Of a stretch of 5,684 bases of DNA, positions 1 to 5,601 are shown piece by piece (within the stretch, counting starts at the first letter, position 1; each line of letters starts with the position of its first letter). Made by a program: the position numbers and the translations under genes. The notes below the pieces were generated by a model. The model was not told the DNA's origin. It made no database searches and saw only the letters and a list, made by a program, of their open reading frames with translations. Source of the stretch: Bacillota bacterium (GTDB lineage: Bacteria > Bacillota_E > Sulfobacillia > Sulfobacillales > Sulfobacillaceae); contig JAKAAS010000152.1 in the NCBI GenBank assembly GCA_021802225.1, forward strand, positions 1 through 5,684, read 5' to 3'.

Positions 1-1
1 G

Positions 2-652
2 AGCGGCCTCAAGGCGGTGTGGGAGCCCTACGTCATCCGGCAGCTGGTGGCGCGCGGCGTCTTGGAGCCTGCGCAAAAAGTTTTGCTGGTGTCCGCTCTG
101 GACCGTTTTGGCATGGCCCAGGCGTTCTACGAGATGGGGTTTGCCACCGTGGCGGGAGACCTCATCTTTGCGAGCCATATTGATTATCCCATTGCGTCTG
201 TGGAGGAGTTGGAAGAATTTGCGCGCAAGCTGCTGCCAGACATGATTAAAATGCCTTTTGCCATGCTCTATCCCACAGGCAGCGCGCAGGACCAGGCCCC
301 TGTGGAAAATTCGTACGGAAAGTATTTCGAGCAGGCGGATGTGATTGCGGGAGACTTCCATTTTATCCGCCGCTATCTGCCTGCCAGCCTGCGGGGAAAA
401 ATTATGGTCACGAACACGACCACGGCGGCGGACCGTGAGCTGCTGCAGTTCCGTGGGCTCAAAACATTGGTTACGACCACCCCGGTGCTGGATGGGCGCA
501 GTTTCGGCACCAATGTCATCGAGGCCGCGCTGGTGGCTCGGTCCGGCACGCTGCCCGACGATCCCCAGTGGGACCGTGTGGTGATGCAAGCGGGACTGCA
601 GTGGGACGTCCGTGTACTGAATTCTCTTCCCGACAGCGGTAAAGGAGACTAG
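2..652 (+). CDS. Quinate 5-dehydrogenase-family protein (label doubtful), 5' end cut by window edge
   Basis: The reading frame is open to the left edge, giving 216 visible residues beginning SGLKAVWEPY. A GTG lies at 17, but the frame and the family resemblance both continue upstream of it, so it is probably internal and the true start is outside the window. From memory, homologues in Firmicutes and Chloroflexi are about 300 residues long and are labelled quinate 5-dehydrogenase, so roughly a third is missing. Conserved-looking blocks (numbered from base 2) are SALDRFGMA (31-39), GDLIFA (52-57), YPTG (90-93), ADVIAGDFHFIRRYLP (112-127), TNTTT (137-141), TTTP (158-161) and RSFGTNVIEA (166-175). 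No GxGxxG dinucleotide-binding loop is visible in this part, so dehydrogenase activity is not supported by what can be seen. There is no signal peptide or membrane segment, so the protein is probably cytoplasmic. An SCP-2-like gene follows after 8 nt. Family assignment is fairly confident; function is not. Confidence 0.72.
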   Translation, partial: SGLKAVWEPYVIRQLVARGVLEPAQKVLLVSALDRFGMAQAFYEMGFATVAGDLIFASHIDYPIASVEELEEFARKLLPDMIKMPFAMLYPTGSAQDQAPVENSYGKYFEQADVIAGDFHFIRRYLPASLRGKIMVTNTTTAADRELLQFRGLKTLVTTTPVLDGRSFGTNVIEAALVARSGTLPDDPQWDRVVMQAGLQWDVRVLNSLPDSGKGD

Positions 653-654
653 GA
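641..654 (+). promoter_or_regulatory. Ribosome binding site of the SCP-2-like gene
   Basis: AAAGGAG (641-647) spans the last codons of the upstream gene and lies 13 nt from the ATG at 661. A second AGGA (651-654) lies 6 nt from it. The upstream copy is stronger but rather far away; the downstream copy has the better spacing. Either way, initiation depends on sequence at the end of the preceding gene, which fits an operon. Confidence 0.6.
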
Positions 655-660
655 ACGAAC

Positions 661-996
661 ATGCTGCAAACACTTGAACAGTTTGCCGAGGCGTGCAATA
701 CCAACGCCCGCTTGCGGCAAATGAACCGGGATTGGAGCCGGACGATTGCCATTCTCCCCACGGACCGCCCGGAGGTATTCTGGCTGACGAGCAAAGAGGG
801 TTTTATTCAGGCGGGCCAGGGGCCGGTGAATGCCGCGGACCTGCAGATCCGCGCCGACCATGATATTATCGTAGCCGTCTTCTCCGGGACGCTCAGCCCG
901 ACTGAGCCATACAATGCGGGGGACCTTCTGGTCAAGGGAAGTCAGGACGACCTGATGCGCCTGGATATCATCACGCTGCTCATTTGGGGGGAATAG
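661..996 (+). CDS. Small SCP-2 sterol-transfer-family protein
   Basis: This is a 111-residue soluble protein with no signal peptide. The C-terminal two thirds has the SCP-2 pattern: an ADLQIRAD strand (59-66), a hydrophobic helix containing VAVFSGTLSP (71-80), and the typical YNAGDLLVKGSQDDLMRLD segment (84-102). Proteins of this fold bind lipids, fatty acyl-CoA or similar hydrophobic ligands in a tunnel. Stand-alone bacterial members of about 100-130 residues are common and mostly uncharacterised, so the length is normal. The ligand cannot be read from the sequence. The ATG at 661 is the natural start, 8 nt after the upstream stop and preceded by AGGA. The stop is 1 nt before the permease ATG, so the two are almost certainly co-transcribed and probably translationally coupled. 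Family call is good; role is unknown. Confidence 0.78.
   Translation: MLQTLEQFAEACNTNARLRQMNRDWSRTIAILPTDRPEVFWLTSKEGFIQAGQGPVNAADLQIRADHDIIVAVFSGTLSPTEPYNAGDLLVKGSQDDLMRLDIITLLIWGE
986..992 (+). promoter_or_regulatory. Ribosome binding site of the permease gene
   Basis: A G-rich tract, GGGGGGA, sits inside the last codons of the SCP-2-like gene, about 6 nt before the permease ATG at 998. It is a G-run variant of the usual AGGAGG. Ribosomes finishing the SCP-2-like gene stop 1 nt before the ATG, so re-initiation probably helps permease translation. Confidence 0.5.
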
Positions 997-997
997 C

Positions 998-2347
998 ATG
1001 GCCACGCGTCAGGTGCTGCCGCTGCGAACCGCCGTGTCTACGAGCGCGGGACTAGCGTCAGCGGCCATCAATTTTTTGGCCTGTGTGGAGGTCGCGGAAT
1101 ATGCGGGCGGGTCTTCGGCCTGGATTGCGCTGCTGGTGGCGGGCGGCCTCATTGTGTTCTCGGCCAGCAACTTTGCGGAGTTAAGCGGACTCTACCCATC
1201 GGCGGCAGCCATCAGGGTGTGGACCCGCAAAGGCTTGAATGATCGCCTGTCTCTAATTATCTCGCTGGTCTATGCGTCCACCGTGGTCTTCGTCATTGCC
1301 GCAGACGCGTTTGTTCTGGCGCAGGCCTTTCACGCCGCCGTGCCCGCGGTTCCCGGGTGGCTGTGGATTGTGGTTCTCTTGGGGACCATCGCCTGGGCCA
1401 ACCTCCGGGGAATTAGGGTGTCGGGGAAAATTCAGGATATCAATGGAGCCGTCCTGTTGATGACGCTTATCGTGATCTCGCTGATTATTTTGGGTAAAAC
1501 CTCATGGCCTGATCCTTCCCAGTTTTTTCATATCGGCGGCGGCACATTTCAGGCTATTGCCCTTGGCGTGTTTATCTATGTCGGGTTTGAGTGGGTGACC
1601 CCCCTGGCCGAGGAGTTTGACGACGCCCGGGCCATCTCCCGCGGCATGTATATCGCTCTCGGTCTCATTGCCGTTGCTTTTGGCCTGTTCACCATGGCGC
1701 TGACCGCTATCTTCCCCCATATTAAGGCGCTGGAATCCACCATGGTGCCGCAGCTGATCGTCGGGCAGAAAGCCCTTGGCATCGTGGGATTTTGGTGGAT
1801 GGTGCTCATTACTATGACCACCGCGATGACAACCTTTAACGGAGGGCTGTTTACCGCCTCGCGCTTTGTCTACGCGCTGGCCCGGGAAAAGGCCCTGCCC
1901 CGCCGCATGGCGCACCTCAACAAGCACTGGGTGCCAGCCAACGCCCTGTTGCTGTTGGCAGGACTGTCTCTCATTCTAGCCCTTGGGGTAATGGCCACCG
2001 GGCAGTATACGGTGCTGATCAATGCGGGGGCCGGAGTGGAGGGGCTGGTCTATGCCCTGTCCGCATGGCTTGTGTTTTCGCTGCGGAAACGGGAGGCATC
2101 CAGACCGCGGCCATTTCGGGCGCTGGGGGTTCCGTGGCTTGCGCTAGGGGTGGGCGCAGTGTTCCTGCTGCTGGGATTCGGGGCGCTGCTGACTACTACC
2201 GCCGGCGGAATTCCTGCGGCTCTGATTTTTGTGGTGATTTTGACTGCCGTGATGACGGGGTACGTATGGTTCGTTGTGCCCCGCCTCAAAAGCGTTAAAT
2301 CCTCTAATTCTGCGGTGAAGGCGGAGCCAGAAGAAACCATAAAGTAA
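998..2347 (+). CDS. APC-superfamily amino acid/amine permease
   Basis: This is a 449-residue integral membrane protein of normal length for the amino acid-polyamine-organocation family. About 12 hydrophobic segments are visible, roughly at 14-35, 40-58, 83-112, 118-137, 148-166, 184-203, 215-239, 258-282, 311-333, 335-361, 375-400 and 402-427. Family marks are a small-residue-rich first helix (STSAGLASAAINF, 14-26) where the unwound substrate site lies, the helix 6 region VGFEWVTPLAEEFDDARAISRGM (195-217) with its acidic pair, and the helix 8 end TASRFVYALAREKALPRRMAHLNKHWVPANALL (286-318). Members are usually proton- or sodium-coupled importers or exchangers of amino acids or amines. The substrate cannot be deduced. 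The ATG at 998 is 1 nt after the SCP-2-like stop. The tail (431-449) is charged and polar, so probably cytoplasmic, and its codons overlap the end of the convergent kinase gene by 44 nt. Confidence 0.85.
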   Translation: MATRQVLPLRTAVSTSAGLASAAINFLACVEVAEYAGGSSAWIALLVAGGLIVFSASNFAELSGLYPSAAAIRVWTRKGLNDRLSLIISLVYASTVVFVIAADAFVLAQAFHAAVPAVPGWLWIVVLLGTIAWANLRGIRVSGKIQDINGAVLLMTLIVISLIILGKTSWPDPSQFFHIGGGTFQAIALGVFIYVGFEWVTPLAEEFDDARAISRGMYIALGLIAVAFGLFTMALTAIFPHIKALESTMVPQLIVGQKALGIVGFWWMVLITMTTAMTTFNGGLFTASRFVYALAREKALPRRMAHLNKHWVPANALLLLAGLSLILALGVMATGQYTVLINAGAGVEGLVYALSAWLVFSLRKREASRPRPFRALGVPWLALGVGAVFLLLGFGALLTTTAGGIPAALIFVVILTAVMTGYVWFVVPRLKSVKSSNSAVKAEPEETIK

Positions 2348-3623
2348 ATGAGGCTCCGTTGCCGGAACTCTCTGCGGTGATGTAGCCCTGTTGTGATTTC
2401 ATTAGGGCTTCGGCGATGCTGAGCCCCAGGCCCGTGCCACTACTTCCGTGCCCGTTCACCCCACGGTAAAAGCGTGTGAAAATGTGGGGGATATCTTCTG
2501 GGGGAATCCCTGGACCGTGATCCGCTACGGTCACCCCCAAAAAGGCCCCTTGCCGGTGGGCGGAAATGTCTATGCGGCCTCCCGGCGGACTGTATTTGAC
2601 CGCATTCTCGAGCACCGCCCAAAGGGCGCGGCGGGCGAATGGCTCATGGCTGAGGACGATGTCATATTTCGGGGTGTCCAGAGTGATAGCCAGTCCCGGA
2701 CTCAAGGCCCGCGCATCTTCGCTGGCATCCTCAAGCAAAGTGCGCATTCCGTAGGGCGACAATTGCACAGGACCGTCATTGCGCACATGCTCCAAGGTCA
2801 GCAAGTCGCCCACCAAGATAATCATTTCGGACACAGTCCGGTCGATGGCCGCCATGGTTTCTTCTTCTGTGGCCCGGTCGATGGCATCCCAGTTCCGCAC
2901 GATATCGAGGTTGCCGCGTATGACCTCCAAGGGGGTGCGCAGCTGGTGGGCGGCATCGGCCAAGAGAGTCCGGTCGCGCTGCCAGCGGGACTCCAGCGTT
3001 TGCACCAGTTGAGACAGAAGACCAGCCAACCGGCTGAATTCATCGTCGGTTCGGGAGGGGTTTGCCACCGGTAAAAACTGGCCAGTAGCGAGCATCCGCT
3101 CCACGGAATGCGTCATCCGCTTGACCGGCTCCAGCACCCGGTGGGTCGTCCAGCGCCCGAGCAGCACACCCCCTGCGGCGGCGGCCACCCCTGCAATGCC
3201 CATGACCAGGATCAGGTCGCCCAACAGGTCAATATCCGGTCGCAGCGGCCAGTCCACCACGTACTGCAGGCCGTCCCGCGAGCGGACCAGGCGGGAGGAC
3301 ACCGACCGGCGGGCAATGCCGTTCACCAGCGGGCCGAAGGGATAAGGCGCTGTGTTTGGCGAGCGGAAGAGGACGTGGGCGCCCCGCAGGATCCAAACAT
3401 GGGGATCCACGCTGCGCGTGTATTCGTGCAAGAGAACCTCCAGCGTGGCCCCGTGGGCTTCAGAGATGCCGGAATAGACACTGGCGGCATCGCTGACAGC
3501 CGCATCATAAAGGTGAATGCTGACCGCAAACAGCGTAATGAGAGCAAACGCCACCACCAGGCTGACGATGGCGCCCCCTGTCTGGATAGTGAAGCGCGTC
3601 CGCAGACTTTTAGGGTATTTCAC
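2304..3623 (-). CDS. Two-component sensor histidine kinase (HAMP, HisKA, HATPase)
   Basis: This 439-residue kinase autophosphorylates on histidine and passes the phosphate to its partner regulator encoded just upstream. Order of parts: helix 1 (about 18-37), an extracytoplasmic sensor of roughly 95 residues (38-132), helix 2 (about 133-155), HAMP linker (155-210), dimerisation domain with the H-box AHQLRTPLEV (225-234, phosphorylated His226), and an ATPase domain. The ATPase shows an N-box ENAVKYSP (339-346, Asn340), G1 DHGPGI (368-373), F-box FTRFYR (382-387) and G2 GTGLGLSI (396-403). All catalytic motifs are intact. The sensor segment matches no domain I can name, so the signal is unknown. 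The GTG start at 3623 overlaps the regulator stop in GTGA and has GCGAGG 4-7 nt upstream (3628-3634). The 3' end overlaps the convergent permease gene by 44 nt. A type name (BaeS, MprB and so on) cannot be assigned safely. Confidence 0.93.
   Translation of the reverse strand: MKYPKSLRTRFTIQTGGAIVSLVVAFALITLFAVSIHLYDAAVSDAASVYSGISEAHGATLEVLLHEYTRSVDPHVWILRGAHVLFRSPNTAPYPFGPLVNGIARRSVSSRLVRSRDGLQYVVDWPLRPDIDLLGDLILVMGIAGVAAAAGGVLLGRWTTHRVLEPVKRMTHSVERMLATGQFLPVANPSRTDDEFSRLAGLLSQLVQTLESRWQRDRTLLADAAHQLRTPLEVIRGNLDIVRNWDAIDRATEEETMAAIDRTVSEMIILVGDLLTLEHVRNDGPVQLSPYGMRTLLEDASEDARALSPGLAITLDTPKYDIVLSHEPFARRALWAVLENAVKYSPPGGRIDISAHRQGAFLGVTVADHGPGIPPEDIPHIFTRFYRGVNGHGSSGTGLGLSIAEALMKSQQGYITAESSGNGASFTLWFLLAPPSPQN
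3620..3623 (-). other. GTGA start/stop overlap coupling regulator to kinase
   Basis: On the minus strand the four bases GTGA hold both the kinase GTG start and the regulator TGA stop. The kinase Shine-Dalgarno (GCGAGG, 3628-3634) lies inside the regulator's last codons. This is the usual arrangement for translational coupling, and it keeps kinase levels proportional to and often below regulator levels. Confidence 0.85.
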
Positions 3624-4303
3624 GGACTCGCCTCGAATTTAAGCACGTAGCCCACCCCCCGGATCGTGACCAGGTTCAGGTCGGGGGTCGGCAGCCCAAC
3701 CTTCTGCCGCAGATATCCCACGTAGACGTCTACAATATTGGAAGCGCCGGAGTATCCCCAGCCCCAGACACGGTCGAGAATCATATCCCGGGTTAGGGTA
3801 ATGCCAACATTCTGCATGAAATACTGCAGCAAATCGAATTCCCGGCGCGTGAGTTCCACTGTGCTGTTCATCAGCCGGACTTCGTGACGCATGGGATAGA
3901 GTTCCAGTGGACCCACTTTGATTACGTCATCCTGGTGGAAGACATTGGCCGGACGCCTGGTCAGAGCTCTCATGCGCGCCAGCAATTCGGCCGTGGCAAA
4001 AGGTTTGACCAGGTAATCATCAGCACCTGCGTCCAGTCCCCGGACCCGGTCGATCACGGCGTCACGCGCCGTAAGAATGAGAATCGGGGTATCAGACACC
4101 TGGCGCAGGGACTGGCAGACTTTCAAACCGTCAATATCCGGGAGCATCAGGTCCAGAATGACTACGTCGTAACTGCCCCCAATGGCTTCTGACAGGCCGT
4201 CGCGGCCCTTGTCACACCACTGCACGTCCCATCCGGCGTGGCGGAGTTCCAAAGTAATCAGGCGAGCCACACGGTCGTCATCTTCGATGAGCAAGGTATG
4301 CAC
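3620..4303 (-). CDS. OmpR/PhoB-family response regulator
   Basis: This is a 227-residue regulator, full length for the family. The receiver domain (1-115) has the acidic pair Asp8/Asp9, the phosphoacceptor Asp51 in VVILDLMLPDIDG, Thr78 (LILTAR) and Lys100 (DDYLVKPF), all the expected switch residues. A winged-helix DNA-binding domain follows (about 127-223), with LTRREFDLLQYF (151-162), the recognition-helix region NIVDVYVGYLRQKV (189-202) and the closing hairpin TIRGVGYVLKF (213-223). It should bind direct-repeat DNA as a dimer once phosphorylated by the kinase encoded directly downstream. The start is GTG at 4303, with AAAGGA (4319-4314) 10 nt upstream. A perfect TATAAT precedes it. The stop overlaps the kinase start by 4 nt. 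The best candidate targets are its own promoter and the divergent GH18 gene, because an 11-bp direct repeat lies between them. Confidence 0.93.
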   Translation of the reverse strand: MHTLLIEDDDRVARLITLELRHAGWDVQWCDKGRDGLSEAIGGSYDVVILDLMLPDIDGLKVCQSLRQVSDTPILILTARDAVIDRVRGLDAGADDYLVKPFATAELLARMRALTRRPANVFHQDDVIKVGPLELYPMRHEVRLMNSTVELTRREFDLLQYFMQNVGITLTRDMILDRVWGWGYSGASNIVDVYVGYLRQKVGLPTPDLNLVTIRGVGYVLKFEASP

Positions 4304-4307
4304 GCGC

Positions 4308-4334
4308 TTCCCATCCTTTCCCGCTTATTATACT
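4308..4334 (+). promoter_or_regulatory. Possible plus-strand promoter with its -10 overlapping the regulator promoter
   Basis: TATACT at 4329-4334 is a 5/6 match to the SigA -10 and shares four bases with the minus-strand TATAAT. Fifteen bases upstream, TTCCCA (4308-4313) matches TTGACA at four positions, with shorter than ideal spacing. If used, it would start near 4341 and give the GH18 gene a leader of about 65 nt. It may be only the symmetric shadow of the regulator promoter. Confidence 0.35.
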
Positions 4335-4355
4335 GAAATGCCCGTCTAAAGCGAG
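4327..4355 (-). promoter_or_regulatory. Promoter of the response regulator/kinase operon (perfect -10, poor -35)
   Basis: On the minus strand a perfect TATAAT (4332-4327) lies 23 nt before the GTG start at 4303. With 17-bp spacing the -35 position (4355-4350) reads CTCGCT, which matches TTGACA poorly, and there is no TGN extension. A strong -10 with a weak -35 is typical of promoters that need an activator. The predicted start site near 4320 leaves a leader of only about 16-17 nt, so the AAAGGA ribosome site would lie almost at the 5' end of the message. Confidence 0.65.
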
Positions 4356-4372
4356 GAGGCTGCGCATACATT
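4344..4372 (+). promoter_or_regulatory. Candidate SigE-type (sporulation, mother cell) promoter of the GH18 gene
   Basis: CATACATT at 4365-4372 matches the Bacillus SigE -10 consensus CATACANT at every specified position. Fourteen bases upstream, GTCTAAA (4344-4350) is only a partial match to the SigE -35 (KMATATT-like). Transcription would start near 4379-4380, giving a leader of about 26 nt that contains the ribosome site. Established knowledge: B. subtilis yaaH and ydhD, related GH18 genes, are SigE-dependent. The weak -35 keeps this a candidate. Confidence 0.42.
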
Positions 4373-4387
4373 GGGAATACGACGGGA
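4366..4387. repeat. 11-bp tandem direct repeat, candidate response-regulator operator
   Basis: ATACATTGGGA (4366-4376) is followed directly by ATACGACGGGA (4377-4387), with 8 of 11 positions identical (ATAC and GGGA kept, centre different). OmpR-family regulators bind head-to-tail as dimers to direct repeats with about 10-11 bp periodicity, so unit size and arrangement both fit. Relative to the predicted regulator start site the repeat covers about -46 to -67, a normal activator position. It also overlaps the candidate SigE -10 of the GH18 gene. Confidence 0.45.
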
Positions 4388-4394
4388 GAAAAAA

Positions 4395-4400
4395 GGGGAG
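4395..4400 (+). promoter_or_regulatory. Ribosome binding site of the GH18 gene
   Basis: GGGGAG, preceded by an A-run, ends 5 nt before the ATG at 4406. It supports that ATG as the start. Confidence 0.7.
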
Positions 4401-4405
4401 ACGCC

Positions 4406-5533
4406 ATGCGTTCTGGCGGGCTACGCAAAGGCCGCCCCGGGGCGGTGATTGCCATGATTATCGGTGCCATTGCGCTGTTGGGGTTGCTGATGTATGCCCA
4501 AAACGCGCCGGTTGTCGCCAGTTGGGACCGTGCTCTGCTGCATCCTGCGGAGGATGCGCTGCCCCTTTCCGCAAAAAAGCCGGGGGCGGCTAAGGCCGCC
4601 GGGACCGGAGCGCCGGCGGACGGCCTTCCGGCAGGCATGGTGCTAGGATATTTCTATGATCCGGGAAACCAGGGCAATGCAGCCCAGATGCTGCAGCATT
4701 ATCTGCCGTTTCTGACCGGGATTATCCCTTTTTGGTATACGGTCTCGGCCGATGGATCCATCACTGGGCAGACGAATCCTGCCGTCTTGCAGTTGGCCCG
4801 GCAACATAATCTATGGACATTCGCACTCGTGGAAAACATGGCCGGCCAATCGGTTTTTGGCCCTCTCCTAAGCAGCCCGCAAGCCAGCAGCCGGGCCATC
4901 GAAAATATGCTGACGCTAGTGGAAGATAACGGTTATGATGGGGTCAACTTGGACTGGGAGGGAATTGCCCCGACCGAGCAAACTGCATTCACAGCATTCG
5001 TCCAACACTTGTCCCAGGTGTTTCACGAGCATGGATACTATGTCACCCTCTCCCTGCCCGCTGAGACAAGCTACCAGCCGACCAACTCATGGACGGGCGC
5101 CTACAACTATTCTGCGCTAGCGAAAAGCGCGGACCTGCTCATGATTATGGCGTACGACGAGCATTACGCGGGAGGGTCGCCAGGGCCAATCGCCTCTCCG
5201 GCATGGGTCAAGTCCGTGTTGAATTACACCATTTCGGCGGTGCCACCCCAGAAGATTATTTTAGGTATTCCGGGATATGGCTATGACTGGGGAGGCTCGG
5301 GTGCCGTGGCCCTGTCCTATGGCCAGGCGCAGGTTCTTGAGGAACAATATACCCACAAGTCCGGTCTAAATCACTTCGTCTATGTGCAAGATGGGGAAGC
5401 GCATTCGGTGTGGTTTGAGGACACGCAAAGTCTTTTATCGAAGATCAATCTGGTATCCGGGTATGAACTGCGGGGAATTGCATTGTGGCGTTTGGGAATC
5501 GAGGACCCGAAGATTTGGGACTTCCTTCAGTGA
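4406..5533 (+). CDS. Membrane-anchored or secreted GH18 glycoside hydrolase (SleL/YaaH/YdhD-like)
   Basis: This is a 375-residue enzyme. A basic N-terminus (R2, R7, K8, R10) precedes a hydrophobic helix (about 12-31) that is either a signal peptide or a membrane anchor. An Ala/Gly/Pro-rich linker follows (about 44-76), then a GH18 barrel (about 77-375). The catalytic strand is DGVNLDWEG (178-186), a DxxNxDxE form with Glu185 as the expected acid/base and Asp183 as its helper. Other GH18 marks are LSLPAE (215-220), the MAYDEH strand (248-253), GIPGYGYDW (287-295) and the late tryptophan ALWRLG (359-364). Asn replacing the second Asp of DGxDxDxE is seen, to my knowledge, in the spore cortex-lytic SleL/YaaH group, which cleaves beta-1,4 bonds in glycan strands. 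Those enzymes normally carry LysM domains; none is present here. The divergent two-component genes suggest regulation by that system. Chitinase activity is an alternative; substrate is inferred. Confidence 0.87.
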   Translation: MRSGGLRKGRPGAVIAMIIGAIALLGLLMYAQNAPVVASWDRALLHPAEDALPLSAKKPGAAKAAGTGAPADGLPAGMVLGYFYDPGNQGNAAQMLQHYLPFLTGIIPFWYTVSADGSITGQTNPAVLQLARQHNLWTFALVENMAGQSVFGPLLSSPQASSRAIENMLTLVEDNGYDGVNLDWEGIAPTEQTAFTAFVQHLSQVFHEHGYYVTLSLPAETSYQPTNSWTGAYNYSALAKSADLLMIMAYDEHYAGGSPGPIASPAWVKSVLNYTISAVPPQKIILGIPGYGYDWGGSGAVALSYGQAQVLEEQYTHKSGLNHFVYVQDGEAHSVWFEDTQSLLSKINLVSGYELRGIALWRLGIEDPKIWDFLQ

Positions 5534-5566
5534 TGCGCGGGTGGGCGGCAACGGTAAATTCAACGC

Positions 5567-5595
5567 TTGCATTGGTGAAACTATCGTGGTATGAT
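5567..5595 (+). promoter_or_regulatory. SigA-type extended -10 promoter for a gene beyond the right edge
   Basis: TTGCAT (5567-5572), then a 17-bp spacer, then TATGAT (5590-5595), with TG at 5587-5588 giving the extended TGNTATGAT form. The -35 keeps the key TTG only, but the extended -10 compensates. Transcription should start near 5601-5603, directly at a strong hairpin. It lies 33 nt after the GH18 stop and starts a new unit, because no gene begins within the window after it. Confidence 0.68.
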
Positions 5596-5597
5596 AG
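5581..5597. repeat. Inverted repeat over the -10 element, possible operator
   Basis: CTATC (5581-5585) and GATAG (5593-5597) form a 5-bp dyad around a 7-nt centre, covering the extended -10 completely. A repressor binding here would block the promoter. The arms are short and part of the right arm is the -10 itself, so chance is a real possibility. Confidence 0.25.
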
Positions 5598-5601
5598 CAA
5601 A

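Noticed and set aside
17..652. GTG at 17 as the real start of the first gene
   Set aside because: The frame stays open to the window edge with family-like residues (SGLK) before the GTG, no Shine-Dalgarno precedes it, and the family is about a third longer.
2348..2420. Searched for an intrinsic terminator after the permease and after the kinase
   Set aside because: No stable GC hairpin followed by Ts was found on either strand near the two gene ends.
2448..3650. Long open frames on the plus strand opposite the kinase gene (208 and 180 codons)
   Set aside because: They lie antisense to a kinase with all motifs intact, show no family resemblance, and lack good ribosome sites. They are by-products of GC-rich coding sequence.
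4585..4600. Perfect hairpin GGCGGC-TAAG-GCCGCC
   Set aside because: It lies inside the GH18 coding sequence in the Ala/Gly-rich linker and has no T-run after it. GC-rich linker codons explain it better than a terminator or regulatory element.
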